From assembly GCA_016213335.1 (NCBI GenBank), contig JACRAQ010000130.1:40015-104014 (forward strand): DNA of 64,000 bases, in the 5' to 3' direction. Numbering within the stretch: position 1 is the stretch's first letter; each line of letters opens with the position of its first letter. The stretch is from Nitrosomonadales bacterium. GTDB lineage: Bacteria > Pseudomonadota > Gammaproteobacteria > Burkholderiales > Gallionellaceae. The translations under genes and the position numbers were made by a program. Shown here in pieces: positions 1 through 10,988 of this stretch. Under the pieces are notes generated by a model. The model worked only from the letters and a program-made list of their open reading frames with translations. It was not told the origin of the DNA and searched no databases.

Positions 1-314
1 TTGAGCAGCAGCTCGTTCAGGTAGAAACCGCACAGCAGTGCCGTCCCCCGCAACTGCGGCTGGCCACCCTGCCATTCGGCGTGTTGCAGGGTGCGCAGCT
101 CGTGCTTGCCGAACCAGCTCAGCGCCAGCGGCTGGAAGCCCATCAACAGCCCGCGCAAGGCCGACCTTGGACGCCGCGCGCCGCGCGCCATCAGCGCCAC
201 ACGCCCATGCTCGCGGCTGAACACCTCCAGCACCAGGCTGGTTTCGCGATACGGATAGCTGTGCAGCACGAAGGCGGGCGCATCCTGGATACGCTGTTTA
301 CTCCCCGGACTCAT
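1..314 (-). CDS. recO: DNA repair protein RecO, N-terminal part (3' end outside window)
   Basis: Reading leftwards from an ATG at 314, about 104 codons stay open to the window edge. The product carries the RecO N-terminal OB-fold pattern: an [25 protein letters not shown] opening strand, then [19 protein letters not shown], a basic loop typical of RecO, and a later [11 protein letters not shown] segment. RecO works with RecR to load RecA on SSB-coated single-stranded DNA in the RecFOR gap-repair pathway. The gene follows ftsZ in the same direction after a 65-base gap that holds a GC-rich hairpin. In most betaproteobacteria lpxC follows ftsZ, so this junction is unusual. Family assignment is firm; the C-terminal zinc-binding region cannot be seen. 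Confidence 0.85.
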   Translation of the reverse strand, partial: MSPGSKQRIQDAPAFVLHSYPYRETSLVLEVFSREHGRVALMARGARRPRSALRGLLMGFQPLALSWFGKHELRTLQHAEWQGGQPQLRGTALLCGFYLNELLL

Positions 315-350
315 TGCCAAGCACCAGCCGATCTGCCTCAGTATTTCCTT

Positions 351-375
351 GGGCGCGCCCCGAACCGGGGCGCCC
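351..375 (-). terminator. GC-rich hairpin just after ftsZ
   Basis: An inverted repeat with GGGCG-type arms around a three-base loop (CGCCCCG / CGGGGCG core) lies 5 bases past the ftsZ stop. It could end or attenuate dcw transcription before recO. No T-run follows on the minus strand, so it is not a textbook intrinsic terminator. Confidence 0.4.
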
Positions 376-379
376 GCGA

Positions 380-1543
380 TCAGTCCGCCTGCTTGCGCAG
401 GAAGGACGGAATATCCAGCATGTCCACGCCGGACTGGCGCATCGCCTCGACCGCTTCGCGGTGGCGTCCGCTGCGGATCACCGCCGGAATTTTCTCGAGC
501 TCACTGTAATTGACCGCTGGCGCCGGCTCGTCGTGCGTGCCGGTGCGCAAGCCGTAAACCAGCTCCGGCTTGGGTTGCTTGCGCGCCACCGGGGAACCCA
601 GTCCTGTCGCCACGATGGTCACGCGCAGCTCGTCGCCCATGCCCTCATCGAACACCGAACCGACGATCACGGTGGCATCCTCGATGGCAAACTGGATGCT
701 GTTGGTTACCTCCCGGTATTCTTTCAGCGTCAGGCTGCTGTTGGAGCTGATATTCACCAGCACGCCGCGCGCGCCCGCCAGGTCCACGTCTTCCAGCAAG
801 GGGCTGGACATGGCGCGCTCCGCCGCGATCTTGGCGCGCTCTGGGCCCGAGGCCGTGGCCGAGCCCATCATCGCCATGCCGTTTTCCGACATCAGGGTAC
901 GCACGTCGGCAAAATCCACGTTCACCAGCCCGGGGACGTTGATCACTTCGGCGATTCCCGCCACCGCGCCCTGCAGCACGCCGTTGGAGGAACGGAAGGC
1001 ATCCAGCAAGGTCGTATCCTCTCCCAGCACGCTCATCAGCTTTTCGTTCGGCACGATAATGAGCGAATCCACGAATTCGGACAGCGCCTCGATGCCGGCA
1101 TGCGCCAGGCGCATGCGCTTGCCCTCGTGTGCAAACGGCTTGGTTACTACTGCCACGGTGAGGATTTCCATTTCTTTCGCCACCTGGGCCACCACGGGTG
1201 CTGCACCGGTGCCGGTGCCGCCGCCCATGCCGGCGGTGATGAACACCATGTTGGCACCCTTGATCAGCTCGACAATGCGCTCCCGGTCTTCTTCGGCGGC
1301 GGCGCGCCCGACATCCGGAATCGCCCCGGCACCCAGCCCCTTGGTGATCGAGGCGCCGATCTGCAGCTGGGTGCGCGCCTTGTTGCGCTTGAGCGCCTGG
1401 GCATCGGTGTTGATGGCGATGAATTCCACCCCCTGCACCCCCTGCTCGATCATGTGGTCCACCGCGTTGCCGCCGCAGCCACCGACCCCTACCACCTTGA
1501 TGACCGCATCCTGAAGTTGCGCATCCATGATTTCAAATTTCAT
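380..1543 (-). CDS. ftsZ: Cell division GTPase FtsZ
   Basis: FtsZ is the tubulin-like GTPase that polymerises into the cytokinetic Z ring at midcell. The 387-residue product has the nucleotide-binding glycine loop GGGTGTG at about residues 107-113, the N-terminal GVGGCGGNA loop at 19-27, and the conserved C-terminal peptide [11 protein letters not shown] that binds FtsA and other partners. Three consecutive ATG codons lie at 1549, 1546 and 1543. The last was chosen because an AGGAGG Shine-Dalgarno sits 8 bases upstream and it gives the usual MKFEIMD-type start. The gene is last in the dcw cluster, 59 bases after ftsA, and is followed by a GC-rich hairpin. Length and motifs are normal. Confidence 0.98.
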   Translation of the reverse strand: MKFEIMDAQLQDAVIKVVGVGGCGGNAVDHMIEQGVQGVEFIAINTDAQALKRNKARTQLQIGASITKGLGAGAIPDVGRAAAEEDRERIVELIKGANMVFITAGMGGGTGTGAAPVVAQVAKEMEILTVAVVTKPFAHEGKRMRLAHAGIEALSEFVDSLIIVPNEKLMSVLGEDTTLLDAFRSSNGVLQGAVAGIAEVINVPGLVNVDFADVRTLMSENGMAMMGSATASGPERAKIAAERAMSSPLLEDVDLAGARGVLVNISSNSSLTLKEYREVTNSIQFAIEDATVIVGSVFDEGMGDELRVTIVATGLGSPVARKQPKPELVYGLRTGTHDEPAPAVNYSELEKIPAVIRSGRHREAVEAMRQSGVDMLDIPSFLRKQAD

Positions 1544-1602
1544 CATCATCTCCTCCTGCTCGCTGATTAAACTACCCGATACATCCAACCCAAAACCAAC
1601 CC

Positions 1603-2838
1603 TCAAAAATTGACCTGGAACCAGGCTTTCATCCGGCCCAGCACATCACTGAAAGAGCTCGAGCCCATGCGCTCCACCTGATGGCGCTGGTGCCGCTCCA
1701 GCCCGTAGAGCAGCAAGCCGACCCCGGTGGAAAAACGCGGCGCCTTCACCACGTCCGACAATCCCCCGACGTAATGCGGCAACCCCAGCCGCACCGGCAA
1801 ATGGAAGATTTCCTCGCCCAGCTCCACCATGCCCTGCATGGCGCTGCTGCCGCCGGTAATCACGATGCCTGAAGACAGCAGATCCTCGAAGCCGCTGCGG
1901 CGCAATTCGGTCTGCACCAGCGAATACAGCTCTTCGACGCGCGGCTCGATGACTTCCGCCAGGGTCTGCCGCGACAGCATGCGCGCCCCGCGATCCCCCA
2001 CGCCCGGCACCTCGATTGGCCCATCGCCAGACAACTGGCGCAAGGCGCAGCCGTATTTGATCTTGATATCCTCCGCATCCCTGGTCGGGGTGCGCAGGGC
2101 CATGGCGATATCGTTGGTGATCTGGTCGCCCGCGATGGGGATCACGGCGGTATGGCGGATTGCCCCGCCGGTAAAAACGGCCACATCAGTGGTGCCACCG
2201 CCGATGTCCACCAGGCACACGCCCAGCTCTTTCTCGTCTTCGGCCAGCACCGCCTTGCTCGACGCCAGCGGCTGCAGGATCATCTCGCGCACCTCCAGCC
2301 CGCAGCGGTGCAGGCACTTCATGATGTTTTGCGCCGCCGCCACCGCGCCGGTGACAATATGCACTTCCACCTCCAGGCGTTTGCCGCTCATGCCCAGAGG
2401 CTTCTTGATCCCACCCTGCCCATCTATGCTGAACTCCTGTTCAAGGACGTGCAGCATCTGCTGGTCGCTCGGCAGGCTGACCGAGCTGGCGGTTTCCAGC
2501 ACGCGATCTATGTCAGCCTGCGCCACTTCCTTATCCTTGATCTTGACCATGCCGTTGGCGTTAGAGCTTTTGATGTGGCTGCCCGCAATGCCGGTGTAGA
2601 CCTCGCGGATCTTGCAGTCGGCCATCAGTTCGGCCTCGCCCAGCGCGCGCTGGATCGCCTCCACGGTCGCGTCAATGTTGACCACCATGCCCTTCTTCAT
2701 GCCTGACGACTCGTGCATCCCGACGCCGACCACTTCCAGCGAGCCTTCCGGCTTGATTTCTCCGACGATGGTGACAATTTTGGAAGTCCCGATGTCGAGG
2801 CCGACAACCAGATTCTTGGCTTCCCTGTTTTTGCTCAT
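1603..2838 (-). CDS. ftsA: Cell division protein FtsA (actin-like)
   Basis: FtsA is the actin-family ATPase that tethers FtsZ filaments to the inner membrane and recruits later divisome proteins. The 411-residue product has the phosphate-1 motif GLDIGTSK at 13-20, the phosphate-2 motif DIGGGTTD at 211-218, the SHS2/1C insertion between them (about 85-165), and the C-terminal amphipathic helix GRMKAWFQVNF used for membrane attachment. It lies 11 bases downstream of ftsQ and 59 bases upstream of ftsZ, the standard ftsQ-ftsA-ftsZ order. Unlike several neighbours in this operon it shows no repeat-derived insertion. Confidence 0.97.
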   Translation of the reverse strand: MSKNREAKNLVVGLDIGTSKIVTIVGEIKPEGSLEVVGVGMHESSGMKKGMVVNIDATVEAIQRALGEAELMADCKIREVYTGIAGSHIKSSNANGMVKIKDKEVAQADIDRVLETASSVSLPSDQQMLHVLEQEFSIDGQGGIKKPLGMSGKRLEVEVHIVTGAVAAAQNIMKCLHRCGLEVREMILQPLASSKAVLAEDEKELGVCLVDIGGGTTDVAVFTGGAIRHTAVIPIAGDQITNDIAMALRTPTRDAEDIKIKYGCALRQLSGDGPIEVPGVGDRGARMLSRQTLAEVIEPRVEELYSLVQTELRRSGFEDLLSSGIVITGGSSAMQGMVELGEEIFHLPVRLGLPHYVGGLSDVVKAPRFSTGVGLLLYGLERHQRHQVERMGSSSFSDVLGRMKAWFQVNF

Positions 2839-2849
2839 TGCATCTCCCC

Positions 2850-3767
2850 CTAACCCCTGCCGCCCTGGCCCCGCTTGTCCTGCCCCTCTGTCTCTCCGCC
2901 GGCGAGGGAAACGGCAAATCCATTGCGGTAGCGCAAATCAACCAGCCTGACCGTCTGCCCATGGCCGGCTTCATGCGCGCTCCTGTCTGCAGCGGCGCTG
3001 TCGCGGCCTTGCAGCAGGGATGCCAGGCTGTACGGGTAAACCGCCACAAAGCGCGCGAGGCGCTGCTGCGGCTGCCCGCTCCCCAGCTCCAGCACCATGC
3101 CGTCATCAAGGCGCAATTGCCAGGCGCGGCGCGGAGACAAGCTGACTTGCACAATTACCCGGCCAAGCGGCGCGAGCTGTTCGCCAAACACCTTGTACAT
3201 CTGCGCCACCTCGGCAGCGGTGCCGGGCTGTCCGGAAAACTTCGGCAGCGCACCGCTTGCTTTGCCGGATATTGCGCCGCAAGGAGAAGGCCGCCGGGAA
3301 CCCGGCACACCCGCAAGAGATGCGCCGCCGGCCCCCCGGGCTTCGCCCGGTCTTGGCACACCCTCCGCCATCTCCCTCTCGCACCCTGCGGCAAACACTT
3401 CCCCGTGGGTGTTCACCAGCCCGGAACCGTTCCACTGCGCCAGCACTTCATGTTCCTCCAGACTCACTTCGAGGCGCCACGGGAAATGGCGCCGCACGCT
3501 CACCCTGCGTACCCAAGGCAGTTTCTCGAAAGCCTGCCTGGCCCGCTCCAGATCAACGGTGAAGAAATTGCCCCTCACCGCTTCGCGCGCCACGGCTTCG
3601 ATCTGCGCCGGGTCAACGCGCTGCGGCGCGGCGCTCAATTGCAGCACGCGCAACGGAAACACCGGCAAATGCAGCGTGTAGTGCAATGCGCCTGCCAGCG
3701 CCAGCAACAGGCTGAAGGCAAGCAGCGCGCCGGAGAACCGGTTCAGCGAGTGCGGTTTATCCCACAT
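2850..3767 (-). CDS. ftsQ: Cell division protein FtsQ with internal and C-terminal extra segments
   Basis: FtsQ is a bitopic inner-membrane divisome protein that bridges early and late division proteins through FtsB and FtsL. The 305-residue product has a short basic N-terminus, a membrane helix at about 13-33, a POTRA domain (about 38-107, [11 protein letters not shown] onward), and the beta domain ending in [14 protein letters not shown]. Two parts look extra: residues about 129-173, a Gly/Pro/Arg-rich stretch between EVFAAG and LPKFSGQPG, and the last 20 residues ([11 protein letters not shown] type). The internal stretch contains DNA palindromes and may be an inserted repeat. The gene overlaps ddl by 11 bases. 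Confidence 0.93.
   Translation of the reverse strand: MWDKPHSLNRFSGALLAFSLLLALAGALHYTLHLPVFPLRVLQLSAAPQRVDPAQIEAVAREAVRGNFFTVDLERARQAFEKLPWVRRVSVRRHFPWRLEVSLEEHEVLAQWNGSGLVNTHGEVFAAGCEREMAEGVPRPGEARGAGGASLAGVPGSRRPSPCGAISGKASGALPKFSGQPGTAAEVAQMYKVFGEQLAPLGRVIVQVSLSPRRAWQLRLDDGMVLELGSGQPQQRLARFVAVYPYSLASLLQGRDSAAADRSAHEAGHGQTVRLVDLRYRNGFAVSLAGGETEGQDKRGQGGRG
3249..3383 (-). repeat. Putative in-frame repeat-derived insertion in ftsQ
   Basis: About 135 bases inside ftsQ encode a low-complexity Gly/Pro/Arg-rich segment (residues about 129-173) that is not part of the usual POTRA/beta-domain fold. The DNA holds two short palindromes: GCCGGG-AA-CCCGGC at 3293-3306 and CCGGGC-TTC-GCCCGG at 3336-3350. 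The reading frame is kept on both sides. That this is an insertion is inferred from remembered family length, not from an alignment. Confidence 0.55.
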
Positions 3768-4677
3768 GGGCCGACTCTAATATCCGCAGCACCAGCTGCC
3801 CAAAGCTCATTCCGGCCTGGCGCGCCGCCATCGGCACCAGGCTGTGGTCGGTCATGCCGGGCGCAGTGTTGACTTCCAGCAGATAGGGTTTGCCCGCCGC
3901 ATCAAGCAGAAAATCCACCCTGCCCCACCCTTTGCCGCCCAGCAGCTCGAAACCCTGTTGCGCCAGCCGCTTCATCTCCGTTTCCCGCTCCGGCTCCAGG
4001 CCGCACGGGCACAGGTAGCGCGTATCGTCACGCAGGTATTTCGCCTCGTAGTCGTAAAACTCGCTGGCCGGCTCGATCTTGATTACCGGCAACTGCTGCT
4101 CGCCGAGAATGGCGACGGTATATTCGCCGCCGCCGACGAATTGCTCCGCCAGCACCAGCTTGTCGTGGCGCGCCGCCTTCTCGTATGCCGCGCGCAACCC
4201 GGCCTCTTGCTTCACCTTGCTGACTCCCACGCTGGAGCCTTCGTTCGCCGGCTTGACGAACAGCGGCAGCCCGAGCCGGCGCACCACTGCGCCCCAATCG
4301 CTGCGCGCCGACAGCATTTCGTAGGCAGGCGTCGGCAGCCCGGCCGCCTGCCACACCAGCTTGGTGCGCCACTTGTCCATCGCCAGGGCGCTGGCCAGCA
4401 CCCCGCTGCCGGTGTAGGGAATGTCCATCAGTTCCAGCGCGCCCTGCACCGTGCCGTCTTCGCCGTAGCGCCCGTGCAGCGCGATGAAGGCGCGCTGGTA
4501 GCCCTCGTCCCGCAACGCCTGCAGATCCTGTGCTGCGGGGTCGAAGGCATACGCGTCCACCCCGTTTTCCCGTAGCGCTGCCAGCACCGCCGCACCGCTT
4601 TTCAGCGATACCTCGCGCTCGGCGGAGCGTCCGCCCAGCAGCACCGCTACTTTCCCAAATTTCTGTACTTGATCCAT
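3757..4677 (-). CDS. ddl: D-alanine--D-alanine ligase
   Basis: Ddl is the cytoplasmic ATP-grasp enzyme that joins two D-alanines to supply the dipeptide added by MurF. The 306-residue product starts with the [20 protein letters not shown] motif of the family. It continues with [15 protein letters not shown] and [16 protein letters not shown] (substrate loop), the ATP-grasp lysines in [15 protein letters not shown], and the metal-binding end [21 protein letters not shown]. It lies between murB and ftsQ, as in most beta- and gammaproteobacterial dcw clusters, and overlaps the ftsQ start by 11 bases. A palindromic repeat fills the 76-base gap to murB. Length is typical. Confidence 0.97.
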   Translation of the reverse strand: MDQVQKFGKVAVLLGGRSAEREVSLKSGAAVLAALRENGVDAYAFDPAAQDLQALRDEGYQRAFIALHGRYGEDGTVQGALELMDIPYTGSGVLASALAMDKWRTKLVWQAAGLPTPAYEMLSARSDWGAVVRRLGLPLFVKPANEGSSVGVSKVKQEAGLRAAYEKAARHDKLVLAEQFVGGGEYTVAILGEQQLPVIKIEPASEFYDYEAKYLRDDTRYLCPCGLEPERETEMKRLAQQGFELLGGKGWGRVDFLLDAAGKPYLLEVNTAPGMTDHSLVPMAARQAGMSFGQLVLRILESAHVG

Positions 4678-4692
4678 TTAAAACCTCAATCA

Positions 4693-4755
4693 AGCCACAG
4701 AGGACACAGAGAAAACCGGCGCACTCTCTCTGTGATCTCTGTGTGCTCTGTGGCT
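4693..4755. repeat. Palindromic AGCCACAGAG repeat between murB and ddl
   Basis: The left arm begins AGCCACAGAGGACACAGAG and the right arm ends CTCTGTGTGCTCTGTGGCT, so the 63 bases can fold into a long imperfect hairpin. The right edge overlaps the murB stop codon (4754-4756). Similar dispersed repeats occur in many environmental bacterial genomes. No gene is encoded. Confidence 0.8.
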
Positions 4756-5742
4756 AAACAAGTTTCTCTCCAATAATATTTACATCCGGTTGCAGCTTGA
4801 TACCAGTTTGTTGCTGCACCACAGCCTGCACTTCGTTGATCAAGTTTTCGATATCCGTTGCCGTGGCGCCGCCCATGTTCACGATGAAATTGGCGTGTTT
4901 CTCCGACACACGCGCCCCACCGATCTGGCGCCCTTTCAGCCCGCACTGCTCGATCAGCCGCGCAGCATAATCTCCAGGCGGATTGCGGAACACCGAGCCT
5001 GCGTTCGGCAAGTTCAGCGGCTGGCTGGCGATACGCTTCTCGAGCAGCGCCCTGATCTTCCCGCGTGCCACCGCGCCATCGCCTTTTTCAAACTTCAGCC
5101 ATGCGGCAACGAAAAACTCCTTGGGAAGGGAGAAGAGGGAAAGGGGAAGGGTAAAACCTTCTGGCGCTGCGCCACCCTTCTCCCTTCTCACTTCCCCCTT
5201 CTCTCTCAACACGACATGCCGGTATCCGATCTCATATTCCTCTGGCACACGTTCCAGCAGCTCCCCGCCTCGCGTCATCACTTGCACCCGTGCCACCTTC
5301 TCCCAGATCTCGCTGCCGTAACAGCCCGCATTCATCGCCAGCATGCCGCCTACCGTGCCGGGTATCCCGGCGAAAAATTCCGCCCCTGCAAGATTGTGCA
5401 AAGCGGCAAAACGCGCCAGCTTCGCGCCGGGCACACCCGCTTGCGCGTAGAGCGTTCCTGCTGGTTCCTGCCGCAACTCGCCCAGCGCCGCATGCAGCAG
5501 CAACACGGTGCCGCGCAGGCCGCCATCGCGCACCAGCAGATTGCTGCCCAGGCCCAGCGCGAGCAGCGGCTCATTGGCGGGCAGGACACGCAGGAACGCT
5601 GCGAGATCATTCAGATCAGCGGGGCGATACATGCGCTCCGCGCGCCCGCCCGCGCGCCAGGTGGTATGACGGCGCATATCCACATCGCGGAGCAGCGTCC
5701 CGCGCAAGCCTCCAGCAACGAACTGTTCCGGTTCCATCATGT

Positions 5743-5746
<4 letters not shown>
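4754..5746 (-). CDS. murB: UDP-N-acetylenolpyruvoylglucosamine reductase MurB with in-frame insertion
   Basis: MurB is the FAD-dependent reductase that converts UDP-GlcNAc-enolpyruvate to UDP-MurNAc with NADPH. The 330-residue product has the FAD-binding pattern NTWRAGG-like [11 protein letters not shown] (28-37), [15 protein letters not shown] (65-79), [16 protein letters not shown] (126-141) and the C-terminal catalytic region [12 protein letters not shown] (248-259) and [10 protein letters not shown] (281-290). Residues 181-209 ([12 protein letters not shown] onward) form a charged, low-complexity stretch between YRHVVL and EFFVAAW. These strands are normally joined by a short turn, and the stretch coincides with a palindromic DNA element. 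The start ATG overlaps the murC stop as ATGA. Confidence 0.96.
5123..5207 (-). repeat. In-frame palindromic element in murB
   Basis: An 85-base imperfect palindrome lies inside murB. The left arm is purine-rich (GGGAAGGGAGAAGAGGG type), the centre is GGCGC-T-GCGCC (5163-5173), and the right arm is the pyrimidine complement (ACCCTTCTCCCTTCTC type). It corresponds almost exactly to the extra MurB residues 181-209, and its net length keeps the frame. A related element forms the end of murF. Confidence 0.75.
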
Positions 5747-7220
<1,474 letters not shown>

Positions 7221-7224
<4 letters not shown>

Positions 7225-8288
7225 GCTCCCGCCAATTCCGCGCACACGTCCGCTACCCGCTGCGCCGCCGCAGGCTGCGCTACCGCGCGCGCGGCCTGCG
7301 CCATCTCCAGCGCGCGCGCGCGCGTCATCTCCCGCAACAGGCCTGCCAGCGCCTGCGGATTCATTTCGCCCTGCGGCAATAAAATTGCCGCGCCGCGCTC
7401 GCTCAGAAAGCGGGCATTGCCGCTCTGGTGGTCGTCCACCGCAAACGGGAATGGCACCAGGATGCTGGCCACGCCGGCGGCCGCCAGTTCGGCGATGGTG
7501 AGTGCCCCGGCGCGGCAGATCACCACGTCGGCCCAGCCGTAGTAGCGCGCCATATCATCGAGAAACGGCTTGACCTCGGCATCCACGCCCGCCTGCTGAT
7601 AAGCTGCCCGCACCGCCTCGAAGTGCTGCTTGCCGCTCTGGTGAATAACGGTGGGGCGTACACCCTTCCGCAACAAAGCCAGCGCCTGGGGCACGCAGTC
7701 GTTGAGCGCTTTTGCACCCAGGCTACCGCCCAGCACCAGCACATTCAACGCTCCGCTGCGTTCGCCATAGCGCGCCTGCGGCACTGCCAGTGCCGCGATG
7801 CTTTCGCGCACCGGATTGCCGCACCACTCCGCCTTGGGCAGCACGTCTGGGAAACCGCTCAGCACGCGCGCGGCCAGCCGCGCCAGCGCCTTGTTGCTCA
7901 AGCCGGCGATGGAGTTCTGCTCGTGGATCAGCAAGGGGCGGCGCAATAGTGCGGCCATGATTCCTCCGGGAAACGTAATGTAGCCGCCCATGCCCAGCAC
8001 CACGTCGGGGCGGTGGCGCAGCAACGCGGCCGCGCTCTGCCCCAGCGCCACCAGCAGGTTCAGCGGCAGCAGCAGCTTGCGCAGCAATCCCTTGCCGCGC
8101 AGCCCGGAAAAACGCACCGGCGCCATCGGGTAACCGTGCCTGGGCACCAGCTCGGCTTCCATGCTCTCCGGCGCGCCCATCCATGTGACCAGCCAGCCCC
8201 GCTCGCGCAGCACATCGGCCACCGCAAGCGCCGGGAATATGTGGCCGCCGGTTCCACCCGCCATGATTAAAATGTTGCGTGCGCTCAT
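7221..8288 (-). CDS. murG: UDP-GlcNAc:undecaprenyl-PP-MurNAc-pentapeptide GlcNAc transferase
   Basis: MurG is the peripheral inner-membrane GT28 glycosyltransferase that turns lipid I into lipid II. The 355-residue product opens with the first G-loop, [19 protein letters not shown], has [12 protein letters not shown] (second G-loop region), IHEQNSIAG, the C-domain loop [13 protein letters not shown] and the UDP-GlcNAc site [17 protein letters not shown]. This covers all family landmarks. It overlaps ftsW by four bases (ATGA) and murC likewise, which suggests translational coupling. Length is normal and no inserted segment is visible. Confidence 0.97.
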
Positions 8289-9448
8289 ATCGCCTGCCCC
8301 CGCATCATGCGGCGGCTCTCGTAATCAATGCGCAGCAGTATCGCCACGGCGATGCAGTTCACCACCACACCGCTGCCGCCGAAGCTGAGGAAGGGCAGGG
8401 TCAGGCCCTTGGTAGGCAGCACGCCCATGTTCACTCCGCAGTTGATCATCGCCTGCACCCCCAGCCACACCGCGATTCCCTGCGCGGCCAGTGCCGCGAA
8501 CTGACGATCCAGAAAGGCCGCCTGGCGGCCGATGGCGAATGCGCGAACCAGCAGCGCGGAAAACAGCATGATGACGGCGCACACGCCCGCAAAACCCAGC
8601 TCCTCGGCAATGACTGCAAGCAGGAAATCGGTGTGCGCTTCCGGCAGGTAAAACAGTTTCTCCACGCTCGCGCCGAGCCCCACGCCAAGCCACTCGCCGC
8701 GGCCGAACGCGATCAGCGCATGGCTCAACTGATAGCCCTTGTCGAACGGATCCGCCCACGGATCCATGAAGCTGGTCACACGCTGGAGCCGGTAAGGCGC
8801 GGCGACAACCAGCACCGCAAATGCCGCCGGCAAGGCAAAGAGCAGCGCGCCGAACACCTTGATATTGAAGCCGCCCAGCCACAGGATGCACAGCGCGATG
8901 GCGCAGATCACCACCAATGCGCCCATATCCGGTTCCAGCAGCAACAGCCCCCCGACCAGCGCCATCACCGCAAACATCGGCAGAAACGCTTTGCGGAAAG
9001 TGTGCTTGACCAAGCCTTTGCGCACCGTGTAATCGGCCGCATACAGCACGGCAAACAGCTTCATCAGCTCGGACGGTTGCAGGTTGACGACGAGCAGCGG
9101 CAGCCAGCGGCGGCTGCCGTTTACCGCGCGGCCCACGCCGGGAATCAGCACCAGCACCAGCAACACCACTCCCAGCAGAAACAGGTACGGCGCCAGTTTT
9201 TGCCAGGTCTCCACCTTCACCTGAAATGCTGCCATCCCCGCCACGATGCCGACGCCTACATACAGGCTGTGCCTCACCAGGTAATATGCGGAGCGGAAAC
9301 CGGTGAACTTGCTGGCCTCGGCGGTGGCGATGGAGGCGGAATACACCATCACCAGGCCGATCGCCAGCAGCGCGAGTACGGTCCACACCAGCATCTCGTC
9401 ATACTCCGCCAAGATCCGGCGCGGGGCGCTCAGGCTCGCGGCGCGCAT
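8285..9448 (-). CDS. ftsW: Lipid II polymerase / SEDS-family division protein FtsW
   Basis: FtsW is the SEDS-family septal peptidoglycan glycosyltransferase acting with FtsI. The 387-residue product is very hydrophobic with about ten membrane helices. Recognisable SEDS segments are [15 protein letters not shown] [63 protein letters not shown] and [20 protein letters not shown] with the final EG/S-rich loop. It overlaps murD by 19 bases and murG by four. Its place between murD and murG is canonical. Confidence 0.96.
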   Translation of the reverse strand: MRAASLSAPRRILAEYDEMLVWTVLALLAIGLVMVYSASIATAEASKFTGFRSAYYLVRHSLYVGVGIVAGMAAFQVKVETWQKLAPYLFLLGVVLLVLVLIPGVGRAVNGSRRWLPLLVVNLQPSELMKLFAVLYAADYTVRKGLVKHTFRKAFLPMFAVMALVGGLLLLEPDMGALVVICAIALCILWLGGFNIKVFGALLFALPAAFAVLVVAAPYRLQRVTSFMDPWADPFDKGYQLSHALIAFGRGEWLGVGLGASVEKLFYLPEAHTDFLLAVIAEELGFAGVCAVIMLFSALLVRAFAIGRQAAFLDRQFAALAAQGIAVWLGVQAMINCGVNMGVLPTKGLTLPFLSFGGSGVVVNCIAVAILLRIDYESRRMMRGQAI

Positions 9449-10872
9449 GATGCCTCCTCCTGCAAAGCATGCACCGCAGCGACAAAAACCTCGGCGCGAT
9501 GCGCGTAGTTACGGAACATGTCAAAACTGGCGCAGGCTGGCGACAGCAGCACTGCATCGCCCGGTTTTGCCAGCGCGGCACCCTGCCGCACTGCCTCGGC
9601 CATGTCCGGGGCGCGCATCACGGCAACCCCGCAACCCTTCAGTGCGGCCGCGATCCTGTCCGCGTCGCGCCCGATCAGCACCACGGCGCGCGCATGCCTG
9701 GCCACGGCAGGATGGAGCGGCGAAAAATCCTGCTCTTTGCCCTCCCCGCCCGCAATCAGCACGGCGGGCCGCCCCAAGCCTTCCAGTGCGGCCACGGTCG
9801 CCCCCACGTTGGTGCCCTTGGAGTCATCGTAGTAAGCCACCCCGCCTATTTCCGCCACTGGCTCCATGCGGTGCGGCAAACCCTCGAAATCACGCAGGGC
9901 GCCCAGCAACGGGGACAGCGGCAAGCCAACCGCACGACACAGCGCCAGCGCGGCGAGCGCGTTCGCCACATTGTGCAAACCGGCCACCCGCAATTCCTTC
10001 GCGTTCAGCAAGCGGCGCCCCCCCTCAACCAGCCAGATGCCGCCGCTATCGCACACGATGCCCCAATCGCTTTCTGCGGGCGGCGCATTCAGGCCGAAAG
10101 TGGTTTGCGCGCGCCCGGGCAAACCCATGCCCAGACTGCGCGCATCATCGCGGTTGAGCACCTGTGTCCCGCTTCCCCTGAAAATGCGCGCCTTGGCGGC
10201 GGCGTATTCGGCCATGCCGGGGTAACGATCCAGATGGTCTTCGCTGATATTCAGCACCGTCGCCGCATCGGCATTCAGCGTTACCGTGCTTTCCAGCTGG
10301 AAGCTGGACAACTCCAGCACCCATACCTCCGGCTGCCGCCCCCCGCGCTCCAGCGCCACATCCAGCACGGCGGGCGAAATGTTGCCGGCCACCGCCGTAT
10401 CCAGACCCGCCCTGCGGCACATCGCGCCGACCATGCTGGTCACCGTGGTCTTGCCGTTGGAGCCGGTGATGGCGAGGATCAAAGGGCGCTCTTCTCGTTT
10501 GTCCCCTCTCCCCTCGCGGGAGAGGGTTGGGGAGAGGGGGAGCGGCGAGTTATTGATATGTTGTGCAAACAGCTCGATATCCCCAAGCACCGGGATGCCG
10601 CGAGCGGCGGCCTGTGCCACGAGCGGATCGGCAAGGGGAACGCCGGGACTGATGGCAATCAAGTCAACGCCCGCCAGCAGCTCGGCGCGAAATGCGCCAC
10701 AGCACACTTCGACTTGCGGCAACTGCGCGCGCAACACAGCCAGCGACGGCGGCTGCTCGCGGCTGTCGGCGACGCGCACGCGAGCACCCTGCGCGCTCAG
10801 CCAGCGCGCAAGCGACAGCCCGGTTTCGCAGAGACCGAGTACCAGCACTTTTTTGTCAGACCATTCAGTCAC
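9430..10872 (-). CDS. murD: UDP-N-acetylmuramoylalanine--D-glutamate ligase MurD with in-frame insertion
   Basis: MurD adds D-glutamate to UDP-MurNAc-L-Ala. The product is 480 residues when started at the GTG at 10872, preceded by GGGAG at 5-6 bases; an upstream in-frame TTG at 10884 lies next to that ribosome site and is less likely. Motifs: the UDP loop [15 protein letters not shown] (11-25), P-loop GSNGKTT (137-143), [21 protein letters not shown] and [11 protein letters not shown]. Residues about 106-129 ([17 protein letters not shown] type), just before the P-loop strand, are extra compared with the remembered E. coli sequence and are encoded by the same palindromic element found in murC, in another frame. 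A tagct-type repeat separates murD from mraY. Confidence 0.96.
   Translation of the reverse strand: MTEWSDKKVLVLGLCETGLSLARWLSAQGARVRVADSREQPPSLAVLRAQLPQVEVCCGAFRAELLAGVDLIAISPGVPLADPLVAQAAARGIPVLGDIELFAQHINNSPLPLSPTLSREGRGDKREERPLILAITGSNGKTTVTSMVGAMCRRAGLDTAVAGNISPAVLDVALERGGRQPEVWVLELSSFQLESTVTLNADAATVLNISEDHLDRYPGMAEYAAAKARIFRGSGTQVLNRDDARSLGMGLPGRAQTTFGLNAPPAESDWGIVCDSGGIWLVEGGRRLLNAKELRVAGLHNVANALAALALCRAVGLPLSPLLGALRDFEGLPHRMEPVAEIGGVAYYDDSKGTNVGATVAALEGLGRPAVLIAGGEGKEQDFSPLHPAVARHARAVVLIGRDADRIAAALKGCGVAVMRAPDMAEAVRQGAALAKPGDAVLLSPACASFDMFRNYAHRAEVFVAAVHALQEEASCAPRA
10504..10538 (-). repeat. In-frame palindromic element in murD
   Basis: CCCTCTCCC (10504-10512), CTCGC loop, GGGAGAGGG (10518-10526) and then TTGGGGAGAGGG (10527-10538). 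Apart from the five loop bases the 35-base block equals murC 6194-6228, in the same orientation. It is translated in a different frame here (CTC TCC CCA register, against TCT CCC CAA in murC). It accounts for most of the extra MurD residues 106-129. Confidence 0.85.
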
Positions 10873-10885
10873 TTTGTCTCCCAAG

Positions 10886-10986
10886 CTTGTAGCTCGTAGC
10901 CTGTAGCTAGTAGCTTTAAGGTGCGCGCTTCGCGCGCGGCATTTTAAAAGCTACAAGCTACCGGCTACCCGCTACGAGCTACAGGC
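10886..10986. repeat. Palindromic tagct/agcta repeat between mraY and murD (copy 1)
   Basis: Short runs of TAGCT(C/T)GTAGC lie to the left and their complements (AAAAGCTACAAGCTAC) to the right. They flank a hairpin core, GGTGCGCGCTTCGCGCGCGGCATT, part of which is GCGCGC-TTC-GCGCGC. A second copy with an identical core sits at 46664-46757 between fabH and fabD. The repeat fills the whole 104-base mraY-murD gap. Confidence 0.85.
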
Positions 10987-10988
10987 TA

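Noticed and set aside
314..1570. A 418-codon open frame on the plus strand opposite ftsZ
   Set aside because: Shadow of ftsZ with His/Arg-rich composition; ftsZ itself is beyond doubt.
2850..2915. A further element at the C-terminal end of ftsQ
   Set aside because: Some CTCTCC/GGCGAGGG similarity to the murC family exists, but it is too degenerate to call with confidence.
10886..10986. CRISPR-like short repeats (TAGCTnGTAGCT runs)
   Set aside because: Units are irregular, without constant spacers, and make arms of a palindrome; no cas genes in the window.
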